Below, one piece after another: positions 6,946 through 15,530 of a stretch of 64,000 nucleotides of DNA (the stretch's first letter is position 1; each line of letters starts with the position of its first letter). The position numbers and the translations under genes were made by a program. Below the pieces are notes generated by a model. It saw only the letters and a list, made by a program, of their open reading frames with translations, did no database searches and was not told where the DNA came from. This stretch comes from Vibrio tapetis subsp. tapetis (GTDB lineage Bacteria > Pseudomonadota > Gammaproteobacteria > Enterobacterales > Vibrionaceae): NCBI RefSeq assembly GCF_900233005.1, contig NZ_LT960611.1, positions 2,418,001 to 2,482,000 of the forward strand. The letters are read 5' to 3'.

Positions 6946-8267
6946 TTAAGAGCGAGTGGCATGTTTATTGGGGTATCGGGCTGGCTTTTTTAAAACCGCT
7001 CTGGGGTATGGTTTCCTTTTCCGTTTCTTGGGGAGAATAAGCCGCTTCCCATTGTCCCTGAGAGCTTTTAAGTTTTTTTGTATCGCTCCTGGACTTCGAG
7101 TGTCGCTCGCCCAAATCATCTCATCCATAATCAAAAATAAGGCATTAATGAAGCTGATCCGTAGAGGCTCAACTTCATGTTGTTTAGCCATCTCAGCCAT
7201 TTCCAGCCTCACGATGTTATAGCTGGTTAATATTCCCCATAGCTCCTGATATATCCCGACTTTTTCTTACTTCGTAATGTTGGTTTGTTTTGTAACTGAT
7301 ACTGCTTTAGTTCGCCGTAACTGCGTTCGATTTCCCAACGCTCCCAATACACTTTAACTAAGTCATCAAACAGATAGCGCTCAGGGCATAAGCACGAAGT
7401 AATGAAGCCTTTGATTTCACCTTTAGGGGTTGGAATTAGAATAAGGCGTGCTTGCCATCTCTTGCCAAGATAGGGAGTCTGCTTTTGAGCTTGTGGTGAA
7501 ACAGGCATCTCAATGAGATGATCATAATCAGTATAACTCTCGATTATGTCATAGCGCATTTTGGTTTTGATTGGTGTTAACCAGTGGCTGTTACTGCTAG
7601 CACCCTGCCAGCTGGTAAATAACTCCGCAGAAGTGAACCCTCTATCAAAAAGTGTTAATGAGTCATCTGGTGCTGACCCCACAAGTTGTTGGGCATATGA
7701 TATTTCACTGTTTGTTACTGGTCCAAAAGCAGCATCGGACACAAGGTGGCTACGTGTAGACATTAATGTTACTCCCAACACGCTTGGAAATGATGCACCT
7801 TTTTGAGCAAACCCAAAATGCTGATTTTCTTCGGTATTGTGAGTTTTGAAATACGTTCCATCGACACTAAGAAGCTTTAAGCCACAAACTTCGTCAAAGT
7901 CTGATTGTTGCTCCCACTGTTGGGCTGTAGTTTTAAATAAGTAACGCATAGGTTTATCGCCGAGGCGTTCTTTCCCCTTGATAATACTGCTTGTTGCCAT
8001 AGGTGTGAGTTCACCATCTACATCAGGGAATGCTAACTCCAACTTGTCGCAGACATCTTGAATGGAGCGATTACGTTGGAGCCCAATCCCTAATACTAAC
8101 CAAACAGCTTGCTCTGCGGGGAGGCGTCGCTTTCTGAGCGATACTCGTCCAGTTTGTTGAACAGCTTCTTCAACCCATTCCCAAGGAATGTGTTTATTAA
8201 ACACATCGATTGGACGTTCGTGGCAAAACTCTGCGGTAACCTGTAACTCTTTTGAAAACTCAGACAT
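6946..8267 (-). pseudogene. IS4-family transposase, split by one frameshift
   Basis: The first part (8267 down to 7227, 346 residues) has the DDE fold: LSVDGTYF near residue 133, LFDRGFTSAEL near 203, and YWERWEIERSYGELK near 311 with the catalytic Glu (YREK-type signature). It then ends prematurely. The rest continues in the -1 frame (YQELWGILTSYNIVRLEMAE, stop at 6946) through a basic C-terminus. The switch falls at a run of five T (plus strand 7261-7265; AAGAAAAAG on the coding strand). Adding one A restores a single frame of about 440 residues, the usual IS4-family length. It is either a one-base deletion in a homopolymer, or, less likely for this family, -1 programmed frameshifting. Confidence 0.85.
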
Positions 8268-8271
8268 AAAA

Positions 8272-8301
8272 AATCGGCCGTAACTTACGTTACGACCGAT
8301 T
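8272..8301. repeat. 30-bp near-perfect palindrome upstream of the transposase
   Basis: The arms AATCGG-CGTAAC and GTTACG-CCGATT are inverted around TTAC with three mismatched position pairs. It lies between the right inverted repeat and the transposase start. It may limit read-in transcription into the transposase or act as a transposase binding site; both roles are inference. Confidence 0.55.
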
Positions 8302-8406
8302 ATGAGGCCTCTGGAGGATCGTTCAAGTAGCTAAACGATCGGCATTAGCCAGATTGGCCGCCATTTTTATCATTACTGCTTTGCTCGTAACTGGCTAATA
8401 GAAAAC

Positions 8407-9669
8407 TTACCCAAGCCACTCATAAACGAGTGTTGCTTTGTAAATATCCTCAACAGCGTCTGTGTCTTCAGCTAAAGTTTCTTCTGCAGCAACACCTTCT
8501 GCACTATTCACGCCTGTATTTGAATCGAATCTAGAAACACTCGGTTCATTATTAGTGGCAGGCGCAACGGCCGCGTCAGGTTCATTGGAATCCACCAAAA
8601 CGGCTTCTGCATTCACTGTATTAGCTTCATCGACCGGTTGGCTTTCTATCAATTCAAATTCCGGCGTCATTTCGAACTTCTGCACTTGCTTAAAGTTACT
8701 CAGCTCTCGCTCAAAGTCAGCTTGCGCTGCTAGCAAATGAACCCTAAATGTAATGCCCGTTGCATGAATCTTCATGACATCAACCGTTGCCACAGAGTTT
8801 AACCCTTTAAGCAAAGACTCTAAGTTAAATAAATCGGAGGCATTACTCACGTCCAAAAATTCAGTCAGTACATATTGAGTGGAACTATCAGACACTTGTA
8901 CTGCACTTTTGCTAGAGAAGTAGTCACTCACTTGATCCACAACTTGCTCGAGCACTGGATCAACGGCTCCTGATAACTGGCCGGTCATTGGCGACGTTTG
9001 CTCACTAACCATAGCTTCAGGTTTTTGATCATACAGCGTCCAGCGTACTGACGTGCGATTAGATAAATGTTGTATTCTCACCACCAGCACTGCATCTGCC
9101 GGATAACGTGTGCTGGCATTGCTGATAGGAGTAACAAAACCACCCCAAAGATCTGGAGCCGAAATTCCCGTTACATCATCAAAGTCCCCTACCGGAACCG
9201 TGATAGGCAACCCTCGAGTTTGCGCATGCTCTGTAATTTGAGTAACCGCCCGTGAACCACTTTGCTCCCAAGCAATCTGCCGTTGGTATCGGTCTTCTTC
9301 AACCACCCATACCAATACATTTGAACGATTAGGTGTCCAATATGGAACCGCCGCTTGGGTTAACAAGCTCTGAACTTGTCTTGGGTTAAAAGCCATCACT
9401 AAACTAGGTTCACCCGCAATAGAGCCGGTTCCAATTTGAGACAGATACTGACCACTACTACGTAGCGCTTTGCTTATCACTTCATTGCTAGCGACAGACT
9501 TCTGCCCGGAAGCTTTAATCAATACTTGCTCTAGCCCTTGAGCTTGAGCGGCCGCTTCGGCTTTATCTTGCTTGGGCAAAACAACTTCCGTTTTGAATAC
9601 ATCAACTTTGGTTAATGCATGGCTTGGTAGCGACAACGCGCATAGCAACAAACAAGCAATTCGATACAT
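8407..9669 (-). CDS. DUF2066 family exported protein
   Basis: A 420-residue protein with a clear signal peptide (MYRIACLLLCALSLPSHA, cleavage near residue 18) and a periplasmic body matching DUF2066 proteins of gammaproteobacteria. The last ~90 residues before the final hydrophobic segment are acidic and low-complexity (many Glu, Ala, Asp and Val), probably disordered. The protein is encoded divergently from uraA. The gene ends 39 bp from the IS right end. Function is unknown; nothing catalytic is visible. Confidence 0.82.
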   Translation of the reverse strand: MYRIACLLLCALSLPSHALTKVDVFKTEVVLPKQDKAEAAAQAQGLEQVLIKASGQKSVASNEVISKALRSSGQYLSQIGTGSIAGEPSLVMAFNPRQVQSLLTQAAVPYWTPNRSNVLVWVVEEDRYQRQIAWEQSGSRAVTQITEHAQTRGLPITVPVGDFDDVTGISAPDLWGGFVTPISNASTRYPADAVLVVRIQHLSNRTSVRWTLYDQKPEAMVSEQTSPMTGQLSGAVDPVLEQVVDQVSDYFSSKSAVQVSDSSTQYVLTEFLDVSNASDLFNLESLLKGLNSVATVDVMKIHATGITFRVHLLAAQADFERELSNFKQVQKFEMTPEFELIESQPVDEANTVNAEAVLVDSNEPDAAVAPATNNEPSVSRFDSNTGVNSAEGVAAEETLAEDTDAVEDIYKATLVYEWLG

Positions 9670-9821
9670 AAAAATTCTACACTAATGAATGAACTACAAA
9701 TGATAAGCAACTCTTGGTTCATCGGCAAGCTTCATCCTACGTTCAACGCCTCTTTGTCGAACAACTAACACAGAATTGACGCGACTACTTTGCAAACTCA
9801 ATTGCATTTACTTGATCTATG

Positions 9822-9842
9822 TATAATTGCAAACGATTGCTA
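9822..9842 (+). promoter_or_regulatory. uraA promoter -10 box overlapped by a PurR-like operator
   Basis: TATAAT at 9822-9827 is followed immediately by TTGCAAACGATTGCTA (9827-9842), a close match to the PurR operator (consensus ACGCAAACGTTTTCGT with the central AAACG). The operator would cover the transcription start, implying purine-responsive repression of uracil uptake. It also shows that an upstream ATG at 9819 lies in the promoter and cannot be the uraA start. Confidence 0.65.
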
Positions 9843-9884
9843 AATGCTAATATCTTGCGAATTTTGTTTACAGGACCCAGTCAC

Positions 9885-11129
9885 ATGTCGAATATCCTAC
9901 AGGGAACTCAAATGCTATTTGTCGCTTTTGGCGCATTAGTTCTTGTTCCATTACTTACCGGCCTAGATCCAAGCGTTGCTCTTTTTGGCGCAGGTGTCGG
10001 CACCCTATTATTCCAAGTTATTACTAAGCGTAGCGTACCCATTTTCCTTGCTTCTTCTTTTGCGTTTATTGCCCCTATCATGTTTGGTGTGCAAACGTGG
10101 GGCATTGCGTCGACGATGGGTGGCCTAATGGCTGCGGGTGTTGTGTACGTACTCATGGGTGCCGTAATCAAGGTTAAAGGTGTTGCCATCATCCATAAAC
10201 TTTTGCCTCCCGTAGTAGTGGGGCCTGTGATCATGGTGATTGGCCTTGGCCTTGCGCCCGTTGCGGTCAATATGGCATTAGGTAAGACAGGCGATGGTGC
10301 TGTACAGCTCATTGATGGCAATGCGGCGTTAATCATTGCCTGCGCGTCATTATTTACAACCATCGCCATTAGTGTTTTTGCCAAAGGTTACTTAAAGCTT
10401 TTGCCAATTTTTGGCGGCATCTGCGTTGGTTATGCACTGAGCTTATTTTATGGCGTGGTTGATTTCACTCCAGTCGCTCAAGCGAGTTGGTTATCTATGC
10501 CCAACTTTACTTTTCCTGAATTTAACATCAACGCCATTCTCTTTATGATCCCTGTCGCCATTGCACCTGCCGTCGAACACGTGGGTGATATGTTGGCTAT
10601 TTCGAATGTTACCGGGAAAGACTATTTGAAAAAGCCAGGCTTACATCGCACCATAGCGGGCGACGGAGTAGCAACCATTGCCGCTTCTATGCTTGGCGCG
10701 CCACCTAATACGACATACAGTGAAGTGACTGGCGCTGTAATGCTTACTAAGGCCTTCAACCCTGTCATCATGACGTGGGCTGCGGTAACTGCAATTGTAC
10801 TGGCGTTAGTTGGGAAGTTGGGCGCTTTGTTGCAAACCATACCTGTTCCGGTAATGGGTGGCATTATGATCTTGCTGTTCGGTTCTATTGCAACCGTTGG
10901 TCTTAATACACTGATCAAGAATAACGTCGACCTACACAAATCACGTAACCTAGTGATTGTAGCGATTACCTTAGTATTTGGTATTGGTGGCATGGCTTTC
11001 GGTATTGGCGAGTTTAGCCTACAGGGCGTGAGCTTATGTGGCATTGTCGCTATTCTTCTGAACCTGATTTTACCCCATGAGTTGGGTGAGAATCACGTTG
11101 TTGATAATGCTCAGATGGAAGAAGATTGA
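9885..11129 (+). CDS. uraA: UraA, uracil:proton symporter (NCS2 family)
   Basis: A 414-residue polytopic inner-membrane permease of the NAT/NCS2 family that imports uracil with protons; with upp it forms the uracil salvage route. The NCS2 signature appears as APPNTTYSEVTGA around residues 270-282, with the NTTYSE form typical of uracil transporters, preceded by APAVEHVGDM near residue 230. Start chosen at ATG 9885 (MSNILQGTQM), preceded by AGGA; the longer frame from 9819 would begin inside the -10 box. Unlike the E. coli upp-uraA operon, here uraA and upp are convergent and share the terminator region. Confidence 0.93.
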   Translation: MSNILQGTQMLFVAFGALVLVPLLTGLDPSVALFGAGVGTLLFQVITKRSVPIFLASSFAFIAPIMFGVQTWGIASTMGGLMAAGVVYVLMGAVIKVKGVAIIHKLLPPVVVGPVIMVIGLGLAPVAVNMALGKTGDGAVQLIDGNAALIIACASLFTTIAISVFAKGYLKLLPIFGGICVGYALSLFYGVVDFTPVAQASWLSMPNFTFPEFNINAILFMIPVAIAPAVEHVGDMLAISNVTGKDYLKKPGLHRTIAGDGVATIAASMLGAPPNTTYSEVTGAVMLTKAFNPVIMTWAAVTAIVLALVGKLGALLQTIPVPVMGGIMILLFGSIATVGLNTLIKNNVDLHKSRNLVIVAITLVFGIGGMAFGIGEFSLQGVSLCGIVAILLNLILPHELGENHVVDNAQMEED

Positions 11130-11143
11130 TTGAAAAGCGAAGT

Positions 11144-11180
11144 GCTAGAAGCGAAGTACTAAAAGCTAAGTGCTAAAAAA
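11144..11180. repeat. degenerate AAGTGCTA/AAGCTAAG intergenic repeat
   Basis: GAAGTGCTAGAAGCGAAGTACTAAAAGCTAAGTGCTAA-like alternation just after uraA. The same words recur in the dnaE-rnhB and pyrH-tsf gaps, where they are also present in inverted orientation. Confidence 0.55.
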
Positions 11181-11207
11181 AGGAAAGCCACAGTGCTTTC
11201 CTTTTTA
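11175..11207. terminator. terminator between convergent uraA and upp
   Basis: AGGAAAGC (11181-11188) pairs with GCTTTCCT (11195-11202), loop CACAGT, with a T-run to the right and an A-run to the left, so it can work in both directions. Confidence 0.85.
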
Positions 11208-11249
11208 TCGTGTTTTCGACTAACTAAGTTAGTGAGTCAACATCATCGG

Positions 11250-11876
11250 TTACTTAGTACCGAAGATCTTATCGCCTGCATCGCCAAGACCAGGAACAAT
11301 GTAGCCTTTGTCGTTTAGCTTCTCATCGATTGCAGCTGTGTACAGCTCAACGTCCGGGTGCGCTTTTTCTAATGCAGCGATGCCTTCAGGAGCAGCAACA
11401 AGAACCAAGACTTTAAACAACTTACAACCTTTCTCTTTCAGAAGATCAAGAGTGGCGATCATTGAGCCACCAGTTGCAAGCATTGGATCGACAACCAAAG
11501 CGATACGCTCATCAATGTTAGATGCCAATTTATTAAAGTAAGGAACTGGCTCTAGTGTTTCTTCGTCGCGGTAAATACCAACAACACTGATACGTGCGCT
11601 TGGCATATGCTCTAAAACACCATCCATCATGCCTAAACCCGCACGAAGAATTGGCACTACCGTTACTTTTTTACCCTTCAGTTGATCAACCTCTACCGGG
11701 CCATCCCAACCATTAATCGTAACGCGCTCTGTTTCAAAATCTGCGGTTGCTTCATACGTTAGCAAGCTGCCAACCTCAGTAGCAAGCTCACGAAAACGCT
11801 TTGTGCTGATGTCACCTTCACGCATTAAACCAATTTTATGCTTAACTAGAGGGTGTTTCACTTCAACAACTTTCAT
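11250..11876 (-). CDS. upp: Upp, uracil phosphoribosyltransferase
   Basis: A 208-residue enzyme making UMP from uracil and PRPP in pyrimidine salvage. Motifs [10 protein letters not shown] near residue 78 and the PRPP-binding [10 protein letters not shown] near 130 are intact, and the C-terminus [14 protein letters not shown] is the family end. Start taken at the ATG ending at 11876 ([10 protein letters not shown]), which matches the E. coli length and has GGAG 9 nt upstream. An ATG five codons earlier (11891) lacks a well-placed ribosome binding site. It is divergent from purM and convergent with uraA. Confidence 0.95.
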   Translation of the reverse strand: MKVVEVKHPLVKHKIGLMREGDISTKRFRELATEVGSLLTYEATADFETERVTINGWDGPVEVDQLKGKKVTVVPILRAGLGMMDGVLEHMPSARISVVGIYRDEETLEPVPYFNKLASNIDERIALVVDPMLATGGSMIATLDLLKEKGCKLFKVLVLVAAPEGIAALEKAHPDVELYTAAIDEKLNDKGYIVPGLGDAGDKIFGTK

Positions 11877-11964
11877 TCCCAACTCCGACATTATTTTAAA
11901 TAAACCTTCCGATTATACACATAACTAGAATGAATTTCAGAATATGTGTCACTAAAAAAAACTC

Positions 11965-11980
11965 GCGCAAACGTTTTCCT
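11965..11980 (+). promoter_or_regulatory. PurR operator upstream of purM
   Basis: GCGCAAACGTTTTCCT differs from the PurR consensus ACGCAAACGTTTTCGT at two positions. It lies about 20 bp before a -10-like TAGAAT (11999-12004) in the upp-purM divergent gap, i.e. over the -35 region, which fits repression of purMN by purines. Confidence 0.85.
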
Positions 11981-12045
11981 TTTCTGGTCAACCCCTGTTA
12001 GAATAGCGCCGTTTTTCACATCCATTTAAGTTCGAGGACTATCCC

Positions 12046-13086
12046 GTGAGCGGTAATAATTCTTCCCTAAGCTACAAAGACGCTGGTGTTGACATCGATG
12101 CAGGTAACGCACTAGTAGACCGTATTAAAGGTGCTGTAAAACGCACTCGTCGCCCAGAAGTAATGGGTGGCATTGGTGGCTTTGGTGCCCTATGTGAACT
12201 TCCAACTAAATACAAGCAACCTGTGCTTGTTTCAGGCACAGACGGTGTTGGTACTAAACTTCGCCTAGCCTTGGATATGAAAAAACACGACACAATCGGT
12301 ATCGATCTTGTGGCTATGTGTGTGAACGATCTAATCGTTCAAGGCGGCGAACCGCTATTCTTCCTAGACTACTACGCAACAGGCAAACTTGATGTTGATA
12401 CAGCAGCAGATGTTGTTTCAGGTATCGCTGAAGGTTGTGTGCAAGCTGGCTGTTCATTAATCGGTGGTGAAACTGCTGAAATGCCAGGTATGTATGAAGG
12501 CGAAGATTACGACGTTGCTGGTTTCTGTGTTGGTGTTGTTGAAAAAGAAGACATCATCGATGGCACAAAAGTCGCGGCAGGTGATGCCCTGATTGCTGTC
12601 GGCTCAAGTGGCCCACACTCAAATGGTTACTCTCTTGTTCGTAAGATCCTTGAAGTATCAAATGCCGACCTTAATGAAGAATTAAACGGCCGTACAATTG
12701 GCGACCAATTACTTCAACCAACTAAGATTTACATCAAATCAGCACTTAAGATGATTGCAGAGCACGATATTCATGCTATCTCGCACATCACAGGTGGTGG
12801 TTTCTGGGAAAACATCCCTCGTGTACTACCTGAAGGCACAAAAGCCGTTGTTGATGGCAACAGCTGGGAATGGCCGGCTATCTTCTCTTGGTTACAAGAG
12901 AAAGGTAACGTAGAAACACACGAAATGTACCGCACCTTTAACTGTGGTGTTGGCCTAATCGTCGCACTGCCGAAAGATCAAGCAGACGCTGCTGTTGAGC
13001 TGTTAAAAGCTGAAGGCGAAAACGCTTGGGTTATCGGTGAGATTGCAGACGCAAAAGCTGACGAAGAACAAGTAGAGATCCGCTAA
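12046..13086 (+). CDS. purM: PurM, phosphoribosylformylglycinamidine cyclo-ligase (AIR synthetase)
   Basis: A 346-residue ATP-dependent enzyme closing FGAM to AIR in de novo purine synthesis. Family blocks seen: [12 protein letters not shown] at residue 10, GTDGVGTK near 65, a Gly-rich ATP-binding region ([11 protein letters not shown] near 140) and SHITGGGF near 247. The start codon is GTG at 12046, which gives the standard N-terminus [16 protein letters not shown] and is preceded by a GAGGA ribosome binding site. purN follows after only 3 bp, forming the classical purMN operon under the PurR box upstream. Confidence 0.96.
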   Translation: MSGNNSSLSYKDAGVDIDAGNALVDRIKGAVKRTRRPEVMGGIGGFGALCELPTKYKQPVLVSGTDGVGTKLRLALDMKKHDTIGIDLVAMCVNDLIVQGGEPLFFLDYYATGKLDVDTAADVVSGIAEGCVQAGCSLIGGETAEMPGMYEGEDYDVAGFCVGVVEKEDIIDGTKVAAGDALIAVGSSGPHSNGYSLVRKILEVSNADLNEELNGRTIGDQLLQPTKIYIKSALKMIAEHDIHAISHITGGGFWENIPRVLPEGTKAVVDGNSWEWPAIFSWLQEKGNVETHEMYRTFNCGVGLIVALPKDQADAAVELLKAEGENAWVIGEIADAKADEEQVEIR

Positions 13087-13089
13087 ATT

Positions 13090-13728
13090 ATGAAAAATAT
13101 CGTTGTCTTAATATCAGGAAGCGGCAGTAACCTACAGGCCATCATAGATGCTTGTAATGACGGTCAAATCTTGGGTAAAGTCAGCGCTGTTTTTTCTAAC
13201 AAAGCAGACGCTTACGGATTAAAGCGTGCTGAACAAAGTGGGAGTGATGCCCACTTTGTAAATCCAAAAGATTTTGCTAGTCGAGTTGAATTTGATCACG
13301 CGTTAATGCAACACATCGATAACTATCAACCCGATATTATTGTGCTTGCTGGTTATATGCGTATTTTGTCAGCTGAGTTCGTAGAACACTACGTAGGCAA
13401 GATGATCAATGTCCACCCTTCCCTTCTGCCTAAGTATCCGGGTCTTGATACCCATTCTAGAGCAATTGAGGCAGGCGACACAGAACATGGCACCAGTGTT
13501 CACTTCGTGACCGAAGAGCTCGATGGTGGTCCTGTTATCTTGCAGGCAAAAGTCCCAATATTTTCTGGTGATACTCCAGAATTGTTGCAAGATAGGGTAC
13601 AAACTCAAGAACATCAAATCTTCCCGCTAGTGGTTCAATGGCTCGCTCAAGAGCGTTTGTCCATGAAGGGCGGAGATGCGATGTTAGACGGCAAAGTTCT
13701 AGAAGATTCTGGCTACGCTCAAGACTAA
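13090..13728 (+). CDS. purN: PurN, phosphoribosylglycinamide formyltransferase
   Basis: A 212-residue enzyme transferring a formyl group from 10-formyl-THF to GAR, the third purine step. The GSGSNLQAIID phosphate-binding loop is near residue 10, and the catalytic Asn/His segment INVHPSLLPKYPG near residue 107 is intact, with the GTSVHFV...DGGPVILQ region after it. It is the second gene of purMN, ending at a strong palindromic terminator. Length agrees with E. coli PurN (212). Confidence 0.96.
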   Translation: MKNIVVLISGSGSNLQAIIDACNDGQILGKVSAVFSNKADAYGLKRAEQSGSDAHFVNPKDFASRVEFDHALMQHIDNYQPDIIVLAGYMRILSAEFVEHYVGKMINVHPSLLPKYPGLDTHSRAIEAGDTEHGTSVHFVTEELDGGPVILQAKVPIFSGDTPELLQDRVQTQEHQIFPLVVQWLAQERLSMKGGDAMLDGKVLEDSGYAQD

Positions 13729-13741
13729 AAATAGTTGATAT

Positions 13742-13775
13742 AAAAAAGGTCAGTGCATGCACTGACCTTTTTTTT
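13742..13775. terminator. perfect 32-bp palindromic terminator between purN and yafJ
   Basis: AAAAAAGGTCAGTGCA (13742-13757) is followed directly by its exact inverse TGCACTGACCTTTTTT (13758-13773) and two more T. It can terminate the plus-strand purMN and the minus-strand gmhA-yafJ transcripts. Confidence 0.9.
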
Positions 13776-13792
13776 GGCTGTTACGGAGTTCG

Positions 13793-14638
13793 CTATAGCG
13801 CTTGTGTTGGAGCTTGACTGGCAGGTTTTGCCGCGGCAAATGGGACATTTTTCAATTGGTCTGCATTACCCAAAACTAGCTCACCATAATGAAACACACT
13901 GTACTCGCCTGGCTTCATACGATGCCAAGATTCGTTATCAGTTAATGGTTGAGTAGCAATCACTGAAACCACATCGTTTGGTGTTGTTTCCTTTTTAAAG
14001 TCAATCGTTACGTCTTCGTCGATCAAACTGGCTTTACCAAAAGGAGCACGTCTTGTTATCCAATACAGATGGTTAGTACAATACGTTACGACGTATTCAC
14101 CATCGCTCAGCAGCATATTAAACACACCAAATTGCCTAAGCTCATCACAACACTGAGCTATGTACGCAAACGCTTCGTTCATGTCTGTCGGTGTTTCAGG
14201 GTAGCGCGCTTCTAAGCGACGCAATAACCAACAAAATGTGAGCTCGCTGTCTGTTTGGCCGACCGGTCGAAAACGCCCGGACTGGAGCTTCTCATCGTAA
14301 TCACTCAGCTGGCCATTATGGGCAAACGTCCAATATCTCCCCCACAACTCACGAGTGAATGGGTGAGTATTTTCAAGATTAACTTGCCCACGATTAGCCT
14401 GACGAATATGGCTAACCACCGCACAGCTTTTGATCGGATAGTTTTGTACTAGCTCAGCAATCTTAGACTGACAACTTGGATTAGGGTCTTTAAAAGTACG
14501 AAAGCCCTTACCTTCATAAAAAGTGATACCCCAGCCATCACGATGAGGGCCAGTGTTTCCGCCTCTTTGAATCAAGCCTGTAAAGCTGAAACAAATGTCC
14601 GTTGGCACATTGGCGCTCATTCCGAGCAACTCACACAT
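13793..14638 (-). CDS. yafJ: YafJ, class II glutamine amidotransferase-like protein
   Basis: A 281-residue protein of the Ntn-hydrolase glutamine amidotransferase type 2 fold. Met1 removal would expose the catalytic Cys2 (MCELLGM). HRDGWGITFY is near residue 37, SHIRQANRG near 77, and FAHNGQLSDY near 106 are the glutaminase-pocket motifs. Only this domain is present, without a synthetase partner, so the acceptor is unknown. It lies directly downstream of gmhA (15 bp), as in E. coli (lpcA-yafJ), suggesting cotranscription. Confidence 0.9.
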   Translation of the reverse strand: MCELLGMSANVPTDICFSFTGLIQRGGNTGPHRDGWGITFYEGKGFRTFKDPNPSCQSKIAELVQNYPIKSCAVVSHIRQANRGQVNLENTHPFTRELWGRYWTFAHNGQLSDYDEKLQSGRFRPVGQTDSELTFCWLLRRLEARYPETPTDMNEAFAYIAQCCDELRQFGVFNMLLSDGEYVVTYCTNHLYWITRRAPFGKASLIDEDVTIDFKKETTPNDVVSVIATQPLTDNESWHRMKPGEYSVFHYGELVLGNADQLKNVPFAAAKPASQAPTQAL

Positions 14639-14653
14639 AATCCTTTATTCCTC

Positions 14654-15229
14654 TTACGCCATCTCTTTTTCGATCAGTTGAATCACGATATGAATGATTT
14701 TGATGTGGATCTCTTGAATACGATCAGCATAGCCAAAATGTGGTACGCGAATTTCAATATCCGCTAGCCCTGCCATTTTACCGCCATCTTTGCCTGTCAA
14801 CGCGATAGATTTCATGCCTTTGGCTTTTGCCGCTTCAATGGCTTTTAAGATGTTGCCAGAATTGCCTGACGTAGACAGACCAAATAACACATCACCTTTT
14901 GAACCCACCGCCTCAACATAACGTGAAAACACGTGATCATAGCCAAAATCATTACTTACACAAGAGATATGACTAGGATCAGAAATGGCGATACCAGGGT
15001 AGCCGGGACGGTTTTCACGGTAGCGCCCTGTTAGTTCTTCAGCAAAATGCATCGAATCACAATGCGAACCACCGTTACCACAAGACAGCACTTTACCACC
15101 TTGTTTAAATGAATCAGCGATCATCTTCGCCGCTGCTTCGATTTGGGCAATATTTTTATCATCAGAAAGAAACGCCTGTAACACCTCAGCCGCTTCATTA
15201 AGTTCACTTCGAATTAGATCTTGGTACAT
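14654..15229 (-). CDS. gmhA: GmhA, sedoheptulose-7-phosphate isomerase
   Basis: A 191-residue SIS-domain isomerase converting sedoheptulose 7-phosphate to D-glycero-D-manno-heptose 7-phosphate, the first step to the heptose of the LPS inner core. Seen: [19 protein letters not shown] around residues 49-67, [11 protein letters not shown] near 115, and the C-terminal [13 protein letters not shown] containing the active-site His. Length matches E. coli GmhA (192). It is divergent from fadE and followed by yafJ. Confidence 0.95.
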   Translation of the reverse strand: MYQDLIRSELNEAAEVLQAFLSDDKNIAQIEAAAKMIADSFKQGGKVLSCGNGGSHCDSMHFAEELTGRYRENRPGYPGIAISDPSHISCVSNDFGYDHVFSRYVEAVGSKGDVLFGLSTSGNSGNILKAIEAAKAKGMKSIALTGKDGGKMAGLADIEIRVPHFGYADRIQEIHIKIIHIVIQLIEKEMA

Positions 15230-15433
15230 AGGATATCTCTTACTGTTTTAGTTTGAGCTACTGAATCATTACGATCCTGCTATTACCTGAGTTTACCTAT
15301 AAATCTTCATCAGTGTCGACATTTGCTTGCCGTTCCTTGCTCTAGTTAATAACAAACATCCATAAATGATTAAGTTAGCACCACTTTTGCTCACTGCCCC
15401 CTTACTCAGATCACTTTTTGAACACTTTAGGGT

Positions 15434-15463
15434 TTTACATTTGCTTAACACTTAGACTACAAT
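15434..15463 (+). promoter_or_regulatory. fadE promoter
   Basis: TTTACA (15434-15439) and TACAAT (15458-15463) with an 18-bp spacer, about 70 bp before the fadE start, inside the 301-bp gmhA-fadE gap. The predicted start falls in the FadR-like operator that follows. The left part of the gap (15230-15430) shows nothing else I can name; it must hold the gmhA promoter. Confidence 0.6.
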
Positions 15464-15468
15464 CAGAC

Positions 15469-15485
15469 TACTGGTACGACCACTG
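15469..15485 (+). promoter_or_regulatory. FadR operator of fadE
   Basis: TACTGGTACGACCACTG matches the FadR site core (CTGGTNNGACCA-type dyad) and sits immediately downstream of the -10 box. FadR bound there would block initiation until long-chain acyl-CoA releases it, the known logic of fadE control. Confidence 0.75.
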
Positions 15486-15530
15486 AAACATAATTACTAT
15501 AAAAAACGTCAAACGATAAGGACTACAAAA

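Larger units (their letters stand above)
6911..8368 (-). mobile_element. IS4-family insertion sequence with imperfect terminal inverted repeats
   Basis: About 1.45 kb bounded by imperfect inverted repeats: left AAAAATGGCGGCCAGATTGG, right end (read inward on the minus strand) AAAAATGGCGGCCAATCTGG, both continuing to TAATGCC. It encodes one DDE transposase on the minus strand. Hairpins lie just inside both ends: TGCCACTCGCTT/AGCGAGTGGCA at the transposase stop (6936-6962), and an almost perfect 30-bp palindrome at 8272-8301 upstream of the transposase start. Another 7-bp stem lies at 8317-8340. No target-site duplication is obvious in the flanks (left ...TAGTTTATAC, right ATCATTACTG...), although IS4-family elements normally leave about 9-12 bp. 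That suggests a later deletion or recombination at one end. Confidence 0.9.

Noticed and set aside
6956..7222. 88-residue plus-strand frame in the IS
   Set aside because: Antisense to the C-terminal part of the transposase; no family or ribosome binding site.
9819..9884. N-terminal extension of uraA
   Set aside because: Contains the -10 box and the PurR-like site, so it is not transcribed as coding sequence.
9908..10384. 158-residue open frame antisense to uraA
   Set aside because: Lies entirely inside uraA on the opposite strand, composition (Ala/Pro/Thr/Met-rich) is a mirror of a hydrophobic membrane gene, no family resemblance.
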